A DNA stretch of 20,179 nt from Paracoccaceae bacterium (GTDB lineage: Bacteria; Pseudomonadota; Alphaproteobacteria; Rhodobacterales; Rhodobacteraceae): NCBI GenBank assembly GCA_021767525.1, contig JAASTF010000023.1, positions 1-20,179 on the forward strand, given 5' to 3'. The notes beneath the pieces are model-generated. The model worked only from the letters and a program-made list of their open reading frames with translations, did not search any database and had not been told where the DNA came from. Below are positions 1 through 9,112 of the stretch, piece by piece. A program made the translations under genes and the position numbers. Each line of letters starts with the position of its first letter. Position 1 is the first letter of the stretch.

Positions 1-368
1 CCGGTGCGGACAGCGTTTTCGCATCTCTGGCGGCGGGCGGCGCGGTCACGATGGATCGCTTTTCAGACGGCGGCGGACCCCGGCGCAGTTACCTGTCGCA
101 CGCGATGCTTGCGGCGGCAATCGACGCGCTGTTGGCCTGCCCACGGGCCAAATTGCCGGCCGTGGTGAACGTTGCGGATGCAGGCGTTATCGACATGGCG
201 GAAATCGCGCGCGCGGCCGGGCGCAGCGTGATCTGGCGTGACACCGGCAGGGACGACAGCACCGTGGCGCTGGATCTTGCGCGGCTGTCGCGGCTTGTCA
301 CACCGTCGATCGCGACCCCGCAGCGCCTTTTGGCCGATGCGCATTTGCCCGGCGGAGCTGCGTCATGA
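1..368 (+). CDS. NAD-dependent epimerase/dehydratase family protein, C-terminal part (5' end outside window)
   Basis: The frame is open from the left edge (first full codon at base 3) to TGA at 366-368, so the gene begins before the window; an internal ATG at 51 is not needed as a start. The visible part of about 121 residues has the look of the C-terminal region of an extended short-chain dehydrogenase acting on a nucleotide sugar: an R-S-Y-L-S-H segment, then a helix, then a V-V-N-V-A-D strand followed by the helix M-A-E-I-A-R-A-A-G. That is the usual 'restored cofactor context, then epimerase helix' order of these proteins. The catalytic Y-x-x-x-K and the Rossmann glycine motif would lie upstream and cannot be checked. 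Its stop overlaps the start of the next gene (ATGA at 365-368), so the two are probably co-translated and act together in surface polysaccharide synthesis. The family call is inferred from the C-terminus only; the substrate is unknown. Confidence 0.6.
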   Translation, partial: GADSVFASLAAGGAVTMDRFSDGGGPRRSYLSHAMLAAAIDALLACPRAKLPAVVNVADAGVIDMAEIARAAGRSVIWRDTGRDDSTVALDLARLSRLVTPSIATPQRLLADAHLPGGAAS

Positions 369-1009
369 CCCCCCTGAAACGGATTTTCGACCTGGGCGCG
401 GTGGTTTTCCTTGGCACCGTATTGTTGCCGCTGATCGTGGTGATTCCTTTCGTGATCCTGCTGACCGATGGCCGCCCGATCCTGTATATCTCGGAAAGGA
501 TGCGCAGTCCGGACCGGGCGTTCAACCTGTGGAAATTCCGCACCATGCGCGTTGTCGAGAATGACTCGGGCGTGTCGGGCGGCGACAAGGCCGATCGGAT
601 CACGCCCATCGGCCGATTTCTGCGCCGAACCCGTATCGACGAGTTGCCGCAGCTTTGGAATGTCTTGCGCGGCGATCTGAGCTTTGTCGGGCCGCGCCCG
701 CCCCTGCGCCGCTACGTCGAGCTGTGCCCCGAGCTTTATGCCGAGGTTCTGAAATCGCGACCGGGTATCACCGGCCTGGCAACCATCGTCTATCACCGCA
801 CCGAGGAATGCCTGCTGAACGCCTGCAAGACCCCGCAGGAAACCGAGGCGGTGTATGTGTCGCGCTGTGTGCCGCGAAAGGCAAAGCTTGACCTGCTTTA
901 TGCAAGAAACCGCAATGTTTGTGTCGATTTTCGGTTGATGGTCGCCACCGTTTTCCGCAGCTGGGCGCCGGGAAAACAGGGGCGCGACAAGCGTCAGCCG
1001 TCGCCGTAG
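365..1009 (+). CDS. Undecaprenyl-phosphate sugar-phosphate transferase (bacterial sugar transferase family, exopolysaccharide/O-antigen initiation)
   Basis: A 214-residue protein with the complete signature of the monotopic phosphoglycosyl transferases (WcaJ/PglC/EpsL type, Pfam Bac_transf). It opens with K-R-I-F-D-L and one hydrophobic re-entrant helix (about residues 8-33). The core follows: W-K-F-R-T-M (56-61), the T-P-I-G-R-F-L-R-R-T-R-I-D-E-L-P-Q-L-W-N-V block (80-100) holding the catalytic D-E pair, L-R-G-D-L-S-F-V-G-P-R-P (101-112), and R-P-G-I-T-G later. These enzymes move a sugar-1-phosphate from a UDP-sugar to undecaprenyl phosphate on the inner membrane, the first step in building a repeat unit. 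The length fits the short, single-domain PglC-like class. The start ATG at 365 overlaps the previous stop, indicating coupling. The 3' end overlaps convergent galE by 16 bases. The sugar cannot be predicted. Confidence 0.93.
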   Translation: MTPLKRIFDLGAVVFLGTVLLPLIVVIPFVILLTDGRPILYISERMRSPDRAFNLWKFRTMRVVENDSGVSGGDKADRITPIGRFLRRTRIDELPQLWNVLRGDLSFVGPRPPLRRYVELCPELYAEVLKSRPGITGLATIVYHRTEECLLNACKTPQETEAVYVSRCVPRKAKLDLLYARNRNVCVDFRLMVATVFRSWAPGKQGRDKRQPSP

Positions 1010-2010
1010 CCATTGGGGTTCGTCGACTGCCAGTTCCAGGTGCTGGCGCACATATCGTCCAGGTCGTGGGTGGCGCGCCATCCCAGCTGGGCGTTGGCGC
1101 GCGACGGGTCGGCCAGCGAGGTGGCGATGTCGCCTGGTCGGCGCGACTCGATCTTGTAGGGGATGTCTCGGCCGCTGGCGCGCGAAAAGGCCGATACCAT
1201 GTCCAGCACCGAATAGCCCTGCCCGGTGCCGATATTGAACGCCTCGGTGCCTTCGTTGCGGGCGGCGAAATCAAGCGCGGCGATATGCGCCAGGGCCAGG
1301 TCGACGACGTGGATATAATCGCGCACGCCTGTGCCGTCATGGGTGCCGTAATCGTTGCCGAACACCGACAATGCCGCACGCCGCCCCACCGCGACCTGCG
1401 CCACGAAGGGCATCAGGTTGTTCGGCACATCACGCGGGTCTTCACCGATCCGCCCCGAGGGATGCGCGCCCACCGGGTTGAAATAGCGCAGCAGAACCGC
1501 GCAGGCGCCATCGGTGGCCGATTGCCAGTTGCGCAGGATTTCCTCGGCAAAATACTTGGTGCGACCGTAAACATTGCTGGGCTGACAGGGATGGTTTTCA
1601 TCGAAGGGCAGATACACCGGCTCGCCATAGACCGTGGCCGATGACGAAAAGACCACGCGCTTGCACCCCGCGGCATCCATCGCCGTCAAAAGTGACACGG
1701 TGCCGCCGTTGTTCACATCGTAATAGCGCAGCGGCTCGGCCTCGGATTCGCCGACGGCCTTGAGCCCGGCGAAATGGATCACCGCGTCGGGGGCAAATCC
1801 TGCCACGATATCGGTCATGGCCGCGGTATCGCGGATGTCGGTCTGGTGAAAGGTCAGCGTGCGGTTGGTCAACTCTTGGATACGGTCCAGCACCACGGGG
1901 GACGAGTTGTCGAAATTGTCGACTGCGCAAACATCGTGCCCCTGTCGCAGCAACTCTACGATCGTATGAGAGCCGATATAGCCCGCGCCACCAGTTACCA
2001 ATACTCGCAT
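994..2010 (-). CDS. galE: UDP-glucose 4-epimerase GalE
   Basis: A 338-residue extended short-chain dehydrogenase that interconverts UDP-glucose and UDP-galactose with bound NAD in the cytosol, supplying UDP-galactose for polysaccharides. The N-terminus M-R-V-L-V-T-G-G-A-G-Y-I-G-S carries the Rossmann G-x-x-G-x-x-G. Catalytic S124 (in F-S-S-S-A-T-V-Y-G), Y148 and K152 (Y-G-R-T-K) sit almost exactly where they do in E. coli GalE, and N-V-Y-G, L-R-Y-F-N-P-V-G-A-H and R-D-Y-I-H-V-V-D-L are all GalE hallmarks. The frame stays open upstream to 2112, but the Rossmann strand begins at the ATG at 2010, so that start is chosen. It follows addA on the same strand after 58 bases with no clear terminator, so it may be read through from the addAB operon or have its own promoter. 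Its function fits the glycan genes to its left rather than addAB. Confidence 0.95.
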   Translation of the reverse strand: MRVLVTGGAGYIGSHTIVELLRQGHDVCAVDNFDNSSPVVLDRIQELTNRTLTFHQTDIRDTAAMTDIVAGFAPDAVIHFAGLKAVGESEAEPLRYYDVNNGGTVSLLTAMDAAGCKRVVFSSSATVYGEPVYLPFDENHPCQPSNVYGRTKYFAEEILRNWQSATDGACAVLLRYFNPVGAHPSGRIGEDPRDVPNNLMPFVAQVAVGRRAALSVFGNDYGTHDGTGVRDYIHVVDLALAHIAALDFAARNEGTEAFNIGTGQGYSVLDMVSAFSRASGRDIPYKIESRRPGDIATSLADPSRANAQLGWRATHDLDDMCASTWNWQSTNPNGYGDG

Positions 2011-2068
2011 CGTCTTGCCCCGCTTTGTGTTGGCCGGGTGATAGCGGGTTACGGGCCACAGGCCAATA

Positions 2069-5000
2069 TCAACCTGGAGTTTCTGCAGGTGCCGTTGCCA
2101 AGAACCGATCAAGTGCCGCGTCGGCCAGCGCGACCGGCACCGGCATCAGCAGCGCATGGCGGGTCCACAGGATCGCGCATTCGACCCTGTGTTCGGGATA
2201 GATCTGGCGCAAGGCGGCGACATAGGCCCCAAGCTGGCGCAAGACGCCTTCGGGCGTTTGATCGGGGCTGTCGGGAATGGTGGCATTTGATTTGAAATCG
2301 ACCACCTGCACCGCATCGTCGGTCAGGATCAGGCGATCCGCGATCCCGTTCAGCTGGCGCATCGCGTCCAGCGGCGCGACCAGCGGCACCTCGGCCAAGG
2401 TGTCTGGAGCAAAAATATGCGCCAGTCCGGGTTCGGCCAGAATGGCTGCCGCCTCGTCGAAAACCGCGCGAAATTCGGTGTCATCCACGCGGTCCGCACC
2501 ATGCATAAGCATGTGCCGCGCAAGGTCGCGCCAGCCCTCTTGCGGATGTCCTGGCAGGTGTTCCAGCAACAGATGCACGGCACGGCCATAGCGTTTGGCC
2601 GTCTCTTCGTCCTGGCCGGCATCGCCCGGCAAGGCCTTGGCGCCGCCCAGGTCGGACGGGCTGATGACGCGGGGCGCGGGCCGGGGCGGCGGTGCGGGTG
2701 TCGAAAAGACCGGCGGAAGATCGGGCAATGCCGCCTGTGCGGCTTTGTCCGGCGCTGTGGCCGGTGCATCCCAGCCGCCAGATTGCAGCCGTTTGCCCAT
2801 GCCGAACCCAAAGTCATGATCGACCTGCGCGCAGTGCTCCATCCCGGCGGCGATCTTTTCGTACCAGCTTTGGCCATTGTCGCCCAGCTTGCCGGCCGCC
2901 CCGACGATCAGCCATTTTTCGGCACGGGTCATGGCCACGTAAAGCAGGCGGTCGCGTTCCTGGCGCTGGGCGTCTTGCAGGGCAGCATGGATGGTCTGCG
3001 ACACGCGCGGCATTTCAGGCTTGGCGGTCTTCCATATCACCTTGCCCTCGTGCGACAGAAACAGCGAGCGCAGGTCTTCGTTGGGCTGGGCCGTATCGGG
3101 CAGGATCACGATCGGCGCTTCCAGACCCTTTGCGCCATGCACGGTCATCACGCGGATACGGTCGCCGGCGTTGTCCATCTGGCGCTTGATTTCCAGATCG
3201 TCGGTTTCCAGCCATTGCAGAAAGCCCGAAAGCGAGGGCACCTCGTTTCGCTCATAGGCAAGCGCCTGGGCAAGAAAGGCGTTGATGCCATCCTCGGCCT
3301 CGGGGCCCAGCCGCGCCAGCAGGCGGCGGCGGCCGTCATGGCGGGTCAGGATGCGCTCGATCAGGTCGTAGGGCCGCAGAAAATCGGTCTGCCGCCGCAG
3401 ATCGTTCAGGATCGCAACTGTTTCGGGATGATCGGCCGCACGATCGCGCAGGGTTTTCCACAGATGCGCCTTGCCGCGCCCGTGGGCCAGCGTGAAAAGC
3501 GACTGTTCCGACCAGTCGAACAATGGAGATTTCAGCGCCACCGCCAGCGACAAGTCATCCTCGGCCAGGTCAAGAAAGGCCAGCAGCGCCGCCAGGTCGC
3601 GCACCGCCAACTCGGCCCCGACCTTCAGCCGGTCTGCGCCCGCGATCGGCAGGTTCAACTCTTTGCAGGCGCGGATGATCTCGCTGAAAAGGGCTGACCT
3701 GCGCTGCACCAGGATCAGGATGTCGCCGGGCCGCACCTTGCCCATTTCATACTGTCCGGTGTTTCCGATCTCGCGCGGGATGGTGGCCGTGTCCAGCATG
3801 GTCTTGATCTGCGTCGCTATGCGGTGCGCCATCTGCTTGTGATGGTGATCTTGCGACACCCGGTCGACCGGGTCGTGCCACTCGCCATCCTTGTCCTGGG
3901 TCACCGGGTCGATGACCGGCCACAGATCGACACGGCCGGGCATCTGGTCCTTGAAGGCGCGATGCCGGTTGCCCGCGGGAAAGCCCGAGCTTTGCCGCGA
4001 AGAAAAGGTTTCATCGACAAGCCGCAGGATCGGGTCGGCCGAGCGGAACGAGAACTGCAATTCCGACGACACCAGCCCCTTGCCGGCCTCGGCCAGTTTC
4101 TGCGCGAATTCGCGGTGCATCCGGTCGAATTCGCGAGGATCGGCGCCCTGAAAGGAATAGATTGACTGCTTTTTGTCGCCGACGACAAATATCGTGCGCG
4201 CCACATCCTGCCGCGCCCCCAGGCCAGACGTGAACTCTTGCGCCAAAAGCTCGATCACGCGCCATTGGTCGGGGCTGGTATCCTGCGCCTCGTCGACCAG
4301 GATGTGGTCGATCCCGCCGTCAAGCCGATACAGCACCCAGGCCGCCACGCCGCGATCCGTCAAAAGATCACGGGCCTTCAGGATCAGGTCATCGAAATCC
4401 AGCCATCCCAACGCCTCTTTGCGCGCTGCGTACCGGGGCAGGAATGCGGCCGCGAACTGGTAAAGGGCGGTGGTCTTGTCGATCAGGGCGCAGGCCAAAA
4501 GGTGATCGTATGCCTCGGCCACGCGATCCATCCAGCCATGCACCTCGGGCGCGATGGGTGCCATTGCCTGCACCACCTTGGTGTGGGTCGAGGGCGGATA
4601 GTTCGACGATTTCGATTTGCCCTTTTGGTCACCGCTTTTGTACAGAAAATGCCCGAACAGCGCGTCGAGCGTGGCGAGGGTCGGATTTTCCAGATCCAGT
4701 GCGGCAATCGCCGCCGCCGTCTTTCGATACGAGGCCGATTGATCGGAAAAGACCTGGCACAACCCGTCGGAAATCGCCCGTTCGCTTCCGTTGAAGGCGA
4801 TGCGCAGCGCGTCTTCGGGCTGCGCGTCCTGGGGAAGGTCCAGCATGGCGGCGACGGTCGCCCGATCGCGGGTATTTTGGAAAAGCGAACGGTGGCCCAC
4901 GATGTCGCCGGTCACCTGTTCGAAATCGCTATCGGACAGATGCAGGGCCAGCGCCTCGACCTTTGCGGCGTCGGGCCCTTCGGCCATTTCTTGCACCAGC

Positions 5001-5473
5001 TGGGCGCGCATCAGGGCGGCGGCGCGGTCTTCCATCTCGGCAAAGCCTGGGCTGACCCCGGCCTCTAGCGGAAAGCGCCGCAAGATTGCCGCGCAGAACG
5101 AGTGGATCGTCTGGATTTTCAGCCCGCCTGGCGTTTCGATGGCGCGGGCGAACAGGGTTCGCGCCTGTGCCAGTGCCGCGTCCTCGATATGCGTGCCCTG
5201 CCCCAGGTCGCGCAGCTGTGCGCGCAGCGCGTCATTAGGCAACATCGCCCATTCCCCAAGCCGCTGGAACAGCCGGTTCTGCATCTCGGCGGCCGCGGCC
5301 TTGGTATAGGTCAGGCACAGGATGCGTTGGGGTTGCGCGCCCTCCAGCAAAAGCCGAGCCACCCTGTCGGTCAAAACGCGCGTCTTTCCCGATCCGGCAT
5401 TCGCGGCCAGCCAGGTTGATTGTCCGGGCCAGGCCGCTTCGACCTGGGCGCGCGTGGCGTCGTCAAAGCTCAT
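2069..5473 (-). CDS. addA: Double-strand break repair helicase-nuclease subunit AddA
   Basis: An 1134-residue UvrD-like superfamily 1 helicase with a C-terminal nuclease domain; with AddB it resects DNA ends for RecA. Visible motifs in order: Walker A A-N-A-G-S-G-K-T (about 24-31), I-L-C-L-T-Y-T-K-A-A-A-A-E-M (motif Ia), I-L-V-D-E-A-Q-D-T (Walker B, near 390), V-V-G-D-K-K-Q-S-I-Y-S-F-Q-G-A (motif III, near 428), V-M-T-V-H-G-A-K-G-L-E (motif V, near 779), L-L-Y-V-A-M-T-R-A-E-K (motif VI, near 843). A RecB-family nuclease follows, with G-R-A-V-H, G-I-A-D-R-L-I and V-V-D-F-K-S-N-A (near 1057-1064). The length matches alphaproteobacterial AddA. The frame is open 900 bases further upstream, but the ATG at 5473 overlaps the addB stop as ATGA and immediately precedes the conserved N-terminus, so the longer version is rejected. 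Translationally coupled to addB. Confidence 0.96.
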   Translation of the reverse strand: MSFDDATRAQVEAAWPGQSTWLAANAGSGKTRVLTDRVARLLLEGAQPQRILCLTYTKAAAAEMQNRLFQRLGEWAMLPNDALRAQLRDLGQGTHIEDAALAQARTLFARAIETPGGLKIQTIHSFCAAILRRFPLEAGVSPGFAEMEDRAAALMRAQLVQEMAEGPDAAKVEALALHLSDSDFEQVTGDIVGHRSLFQNTRDRATVAAMLDLPQDAQPEDALRIAFNGSERAISDGLCQVFSDQSASYRKTAAAIAALDLENPTLATLDALFGHFLYKSGDQKGKSKSSNYPPSTHTKVVQAMAPIAPEVHGWMDRVAEAYDHLLACALIDKTTALYQFAAAFLPRYAARKEALGWLDFDDLILKARDLLTDRGVAAWVLYRLDGGIDHILVDEAQDTSPDQWRVIELLAQEFTSGLGARQDVARTIFVVGDKKQSIYSFQGADPREFDRMHREFAQKLAEAGKGLVSSELQFSFRSADPILRLVDETFSSRQSSGFPAGNRHRAFKDQMPGRVDLWPVIDPVTQDKDGEWHDPVDRVSQDHHHKQMAHRIATQIKTMLDTATIPREIGNTGQYEMGKVRPGDILILVQRRSALFSEIIRACKELNLPIAGADRLKVGAELAVRDLAALLAFLDLAEDDLSLAVALKSPLFDWSEQSLFTLAHGRGKAHLWKTLRDRAADHPETVAILNDLRRQTDFLRPYDLIERILTRHDGRRRLLARLGPEAEDGINAFLAQALAYERNEVPSLSGFLQWLETDDLEIKRQMDNAGDRIRVMTVHGAKGLEAPIVILPDTAQPNEDLRSLFLSHEGKVIWKTAKPEMPRVSQTIHAALQDAQRQERDRLLYVAMTRAEKWLIVGAAGKLGDNGQSWYEKIAAGMEHCAQVDHDFGFGMGKRLQSGGWDAPATAPDKAAQAALPDLPPVFSTPAPPPRPAPRVISPSDLGGAKALPGDAGQDEETAKRYGRAVHLLLEHLPGHPQEGWRDLARHMLMHGADRVDDTEFRAVFDEAAAILAEPGLAHIFAPDTLAEVPLVAPLDAMRQLNGIADRLILTDDAVQVVDFKSNATIPDSPDQTPEGVLRQLGAYVAALRQIYPEHRVECAILWTRHALLMPVPVALADAALDRFLATAPAETPG

Positions 5474-8424
5474 GACAGATCCTCGGCAACGGGCAGCTTC
5501 GTGGTATCCCATTCCCCGAACCGGGCCAGCTGATCGTAGTCCGAGATATCCTTTTCGCTGAACATCGCACGGCGCGCGGTAAAGCCTTGGCCTGCGTTCA
5601 GGTAGGTGGAAACAAGCTTGATGAACTCGGCCCAGATCACGTCGATGGGGGCGTCTTCCAGCGGCGCAGGCACTTCTTTGGCGTCGCTTCCGACCCCGAT
5701 GAACAGCGCGCGGGCCACCTCGGCGGGCGCGATCTTTTCGAACGCGCCCTCGGTGGCCATCGCCGCCTCGAGCAGCAATTGCTTGTCGAAGGCTTTTTGC
5801 GACGGGCCTGTGGGCACCGCGCCGGTCTTGTAATCGTAGATATGCAACCGCCCCTCGGCGTCGCGATCGATCCGGTCGGCCTTGGCGGTCAGGGTAAAGG
5901 GCGGGTCGCTGATCGTGTGGTTGGCCTTCATTTCGAAATCGATTGGCGAGGCAAGCGCCAGCCGCTCGGTCTCGGTGGCGATGAACCAGTCGGCAATGCG
6001 CCGCATCTTTGCCATCCATAGGGCGCGCGTATCGGGCCAAGGCACTTCTTGCGCCAATACAGAGCCTGTTTTTTGCAGGAACGCCTCGGTCGTCAGGGGC
6101 AGTGCACCGCTTGTCACGTCGCGCAGGAATTGCTCGAGCACCTCGTGCACAACGGTGCCGCGCAGCAGGGCATCGGGTGCGCGCATCAGCGGATTGATGG
6201 GTTTTAGGCCCAGAACGTGTTTGGCATAGATCGCATAAGGATCGCGGATCAGCGTCTTGATCTCGGTGACCGACAGCTTTCGCGGGCGGGCTTCGGCGGG
6301 CGGTTTTGGCGATGGGCGCGGCCTGGGATCGGCGGCTTTTACCGCTTCCAACGCGCGCGCCCGGCCCAGCCAAAGGTCGCCGCGTGCCCGCGCCGCTTTG
6401 ATCGCGTCCGGCCCGCCTTGATCTTTCAGGCCCGAGGCAAGGTTCAGCAACCGGTTAAGCCAGCGCGACGGCACGGTTTGCGCATCGTCCGAACGGATCG
6501 AACGTGTCAGCCAAACCTGTGGCGCGGCGGCGGCCTGTTGGAAATCATGCGCTGAAAGGCCGATCTGCCGCTCGGGCGACAGCATTCCCGCTTCAAGCCG
6601 CATCTGACGGTTCAACCACGGATCTGGCGGTGGCATTTCGGGCCAACTGCCTTCGTTCAACCCGCCAAGGATCATCAGGTCGGCGCCCTGAACGCGGGCC
6701 TCGAGCGTGCCCCATATCAGGATCTGCGGGTGCGAGGGGTCGCCATCGCGCACTTCGCCCCGTTGCAGGATCGCATCGAAAAGCGCGGCGTAATCCGAGG
6801 CGCCCATGCGGCCACCGGCATCGGCCTCTTGCTGCAACTCGCTGACGTGTTCGAACGCTTTTCGGCCCGGTGCCTTGTCCCACAACGCACCGCTGCCGTC
6901 GCCGCAAGAGCCCTGTGCCAGACGCCTGGCCAGCGCAATATGGCGCGCGACATGCTCTGCCAGGTCAAGCTGCGCGTGATCCTGTTGCCCGATCAGGCAG
7001 CCGGCGACCCATTCGGCCCAGGGTGCGGCCTCGGGCGTGTCTTGTTTGGTGGCCCAATTCGCCAGGTCGTTTGGCGTGGGGTGTGGCACGCCGTTTTTGC
7101 GCAGCCACAGTTCTAACTCGTGGGTCCACAGCAGGTGCGCGCCACGGTCGCTGCCACTGTGGGTCAGCGGATGTTTCAGCAGCGTCATCAGAGCGGCTGC
7201 GTCCGATTTACGGTGAAACAGGGCCGCAACATGGCGCAGAAACCGCCCCGGCGCCGTCAATTGCAACGGGGTGCCGGCGCTGTCGTCCGGCAGTATGTTC
7301 CATCGGTCCAGCGCCGCCGTCACCTGCCGGGTCAGAACCCTGTCGGGCGTGATCAGCGCGGCGGTTTGACCGTCTTCGACGGCTTGACGCAGGCGCATGG
7401 CGATGGCCAGCGCCTCTTCGCGCTGGGACTGCGATTCCAGCAGTGTGACATTTTCGAACGCCGGTGCAAGATCGCCCAAAAGCGGGCCCTCGCTTAGCCA
7501 GCAATCGGTCACCGGCGCGGGCCGCAGCGCCAGTGACAAAAGCCTTGTGCGCGCCGTGCTGGGCGGTGTGGTATCGGACCAGCGCCGCACATCGCCGGGG
7601 CCAAGGTTCAGCTGGTCAAGCAACGCCTTGAACCTGTATTGCGGATGGTCCTCGCAGGGTGCGGCATACGCTGTGCCCCGGTGATCGATCAGATCATCCC
7701 ACGCGGCCAGCGGCATATCGAAATCGAACCCGGGCAACACCAATGCGCCCTTGGGCAATCGTGCCACCGCGTGCATCAGGCGCATCGTCGTGCCGCGCGA
7801 CCCGGTCGAGCCTGCAAGGATCACTGGATCGGCCGGCGGCGCGTCGCGCCAGGATCGGGCCAGCGCCTGAACCACCATCCGCTGGCGCGTTGCGGCATCG
7901 GGCTCGGCCCCGGCAGCGTCGAAATAATGCTGCACGATCTTTAGAAATTTCAGCGACCGCGCCCAATGGTCAGAATGCTCGCTCACATCAAGATCGAACA
8001 GCGTTTGCGGCTGCACCTCTTCTTCGTGCATCTCGGCCATCAGCGCGGCCAGCGAATCCGACAGGTCATAAAGCGCCGAGCGCGGAGCGAGGTTGGTTTC
8101 GCGGTCCAACAGGTCCGACACAAGCTGCGTGATTTCAAGCCGCCTGCGCAGTGGCGGGGCGGCCTGCGGGATGCCGGGGATCAACCTTGCCTCGGGCAGA
8201 TCGGTGATCAGGTCGATCCGCGGCAGCAGGCGCGCGCCGGTTTCGGCGAATAGCGCGGTGATACGGCGCTCCATCCGGCGGGTGTTGACCATCAGCCGCA
8301 AGCGGGCCAGCGCCTCGGGCGGTTGGCCGGCATAGGCTTGTGTAAGCCGCTCGACCAGCGCGGCGGGAAAATCGACGCCGGGCGGCACCCCGAAGACGCG
8401 CGGTGTATCGCCAGGTTCAAACAT
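5470..8424 (-). CDS. addB: Double-strand break repair protein AddB (alphaproteobacterial type)
   Basis: A 984-residue partner of AddA. The N-terminal part resembles an inactivated SF1 helicase; instead of a clean Walker A there is I-L-A-G-S-T-G-S-R-G-T-T. The middle region has L-M-I-L-G-G-L-N-E-G-S-W-P and P-D-P-W-L-N-R-Q-M-R, both typical of AddB/RexB-like proteins. The C-terminal third is a PD-(D/E)xK nuclease: L-R-G-T-V-V-H-E-V-L-E (the conserved H), K-A-D-R-I-D-R-D, then I-Y-D-Y-K-T-G (near 862-868). In the heterodimer AddB supplies the second nuclease and, in characterised relatives, recognises Chi-like sites. I do not see the four-cysteine iron-sulfur arrangement of Firmicutes AddB, as expected for this branch. 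The start ATG at 8424 overlaps the murU-like gene by 8 bases; the stop overlaps addA as ATGA. Confidence 0.95.
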   Translation of the reverse strand: MFEPGDTPRVFGVPPGVDFPAALVERLTQAYAGQPPEALARLRLMVNTRRMERRITALFAETGARLLPRIDLITDLPEARLIPGIPQAAPPLRRRLEITQLVSDLLDRETNLAPRSALYDLSDSLAALMAEMHEEEVQPQTLFDLDVSEHSDHWARSLKFLKIVQHYFDAAGAEPDAATRQRMVVQALARSWRDAPPADPVILAGSTGSRGTTMRLMHAVARLPKGALVLPGFDFDMPLAAWDDLIDHRGTAYAAPCEDHPQYRFKALLDQLNLGPGDVRRWSDTTPPSTARTRLLSLALRPAPVTDCWLSEGPLLGDLAPAFENVTLLESQSQREEALAIAMRLRQAVEDGQTAALITPDRVLTRQVTAALDRWNILPDDSAGTPLQLTAPGRFLRHVAALFHRKSDAAALMTLLKHPLTHSGSDRGAHLLWTHELELWLRKNGVPHPTPNDLANWATKQDTPEAAPWAEWVAGCLIGQQDHAQLDLAEHVARHIALARRLAQGSCGDGSGALWDKAPGRKAFEHVSELQQEADAGGRMGASDYAALFDAILQRGEVRDGDPSHPQILIWGTLEARVQGADLMILGGLNEGSWPEMPPPDPWLNRQMRLEAGMLSPERQIGLSAHDFQQAAAAPQVWLTRSIRSDDAQTVPSRWLNRLLNLASGLKDQGGPDAIKAARARGDLWLGRARALEAVKAADPRPRPSPKPPAEARPRKLSVTEIKTLIRDPYAIYAKHVLGLKPINPLMRAPDALLRGTVVHEVLEQFLRDVTSGALPLTTEAFLQKTGSVLAQEVPWPDTRALWMAKMRRIADWFIATETERLALASPIDFEMKANHTISDPPFTLTAKADRIDRDAEGRLHIYDYKTGAVPTGPSQKAFDKQLLLEAAMATEGAFEKIAPAEVARALFIGVGSDAKEVPAPLEDAPIDVIWAEFIKLVSTYLNAGQGFTARRAMFSEKDISDYDQLARFGEWDTTKLPVAEDLS

Positions 8425-9112
8425 CGGCGTATCCGATCATACGCTCGGCCAGCGCGATGCCCTCGGGCCGGCCCACATCGCACCATCGGCCCGGGTACGA
8501 CAGGCCGAACAGCCGCCCGTCGGCCAGCATCCTGTCCCAAAGAAGGTTCAGCGAAAAGGCAGCTTGCGGGATCTCGTGCAAGGCCTCGGTGCGGATGATC
8601 TGCACGCCGCCGTAAACCTGGCCGGGTCCGCGGTGCAAACGGCCCTGGTCATCGGCGATGAAATCGCCCGCACCGCCATGGCCCACGGCGTTTTCGCCAG
8701 GAATCGTGATCAGCAGGCCGTCCATCCGGCTGTCGTCCCATCCGTCGCGCAGCAGCGTGATCGGATTGGGCCCGTCCCAGATGGCATCGGTGTTCATCGT
8801 GAAGACCGGCCCCTCGCCCAACAGCGGCAGCGCCTTGCGCAGCCCGCCGCCGGTTTCAAGAATGTCCGGTGTTTCGTGCGAGATCGCAACGTCCTTGCGT
8901 CCGTCCAGATGCGCGGCCAGCTGGTCGGCCAGGTAGTGCGTGTTGACCACCCGCCGCGACAGGCCTGCCCCGTCGACCAGCGCCAGCGCATGATCCAGCA
9001 AGGGCTTGCCGGCCACGTGGATCAACGGTTTCGGACGGTTTTCCGTCAGCTGCCCCATCCGCGTGCCAAAGCCCGCGGCAAACAGCATCACGGCGTCTGG
9101 ACGCTTGCGCAT
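8417..9112 (-). CDS. murU: Nucleotidyltransferase, N-acetylmuramate-1-phosphate uridylyltransferase-like (MurU)
   Basis: A 231-residue sugar-phosphate nucleotidyltransferase (GT-A fold, NTP_transferase family). The nucleotide-binding loop is L-F-A-A-G-F-G-T-R-M-G (10-20), followed by N-R-P-K-P-L (25-30), the usual x-K-P lysine. T-M-N-T-D-A-I-W (E-F-T-M-N-T-D-like metal-binding Asp) and a V-Y-G-G-V-Q-I strand also fit. In Pseudomonas, MurU makes UDP-MurNAc from MurNAc-1-P and UTP, downstream of the kinase AmgK, bypassing de novo MurNAc synthesis during cell-wall recycling. Here an AmgK-like kinase lies directly upstream with a 25-base overlap, which makes the MurU role the best guess. Other sugar-1-phosphate substrates remain possible. 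The start at 9112 is preferred to the internal ATG at 9088 because family members have several residues before the V-M-L-F-A-A-G strand. Confidence 0.82.
   Translation of the reverse strand: MRKRPDAVMLFAAGFGTRMGQLTENRPKPLIHVAGKPLLDHALALVDGAGLSRRVVNTHYLADQLAAHLDGRKDVAISHETPDILETGGGLRKALPLLGEGPVFTMNTDAIWDGPNPITLLRDGWDDSRMDGLLITIPGENAVGHGGAGDFIADDQGRLHRGPGQVYGGVQIIRTEALHEIPQAAFSLNLLWDRMLADGRLFGLSYPGRWCDVGRPEGIALAERMIGYADV

Noticed and set aside
89..1081. 330-codon minus-strand open frame
   Set aside because: Antisense to the epimerase fragment and sugar transferase, which have clear family motifs; also overlaps galE.
2417..3697. 426-codon plus-strand open frame
   Set aside because: Antisense to addA, no recognisable motif, composition typical of a shadow frame.
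5474..6373. In-frame 300-codon upstream extension of addA
   Set aside because: It lies wholly inside addB in another frame, has arginine-rich shadow composition, and the conserved AddA N-terminus starts at 5473.
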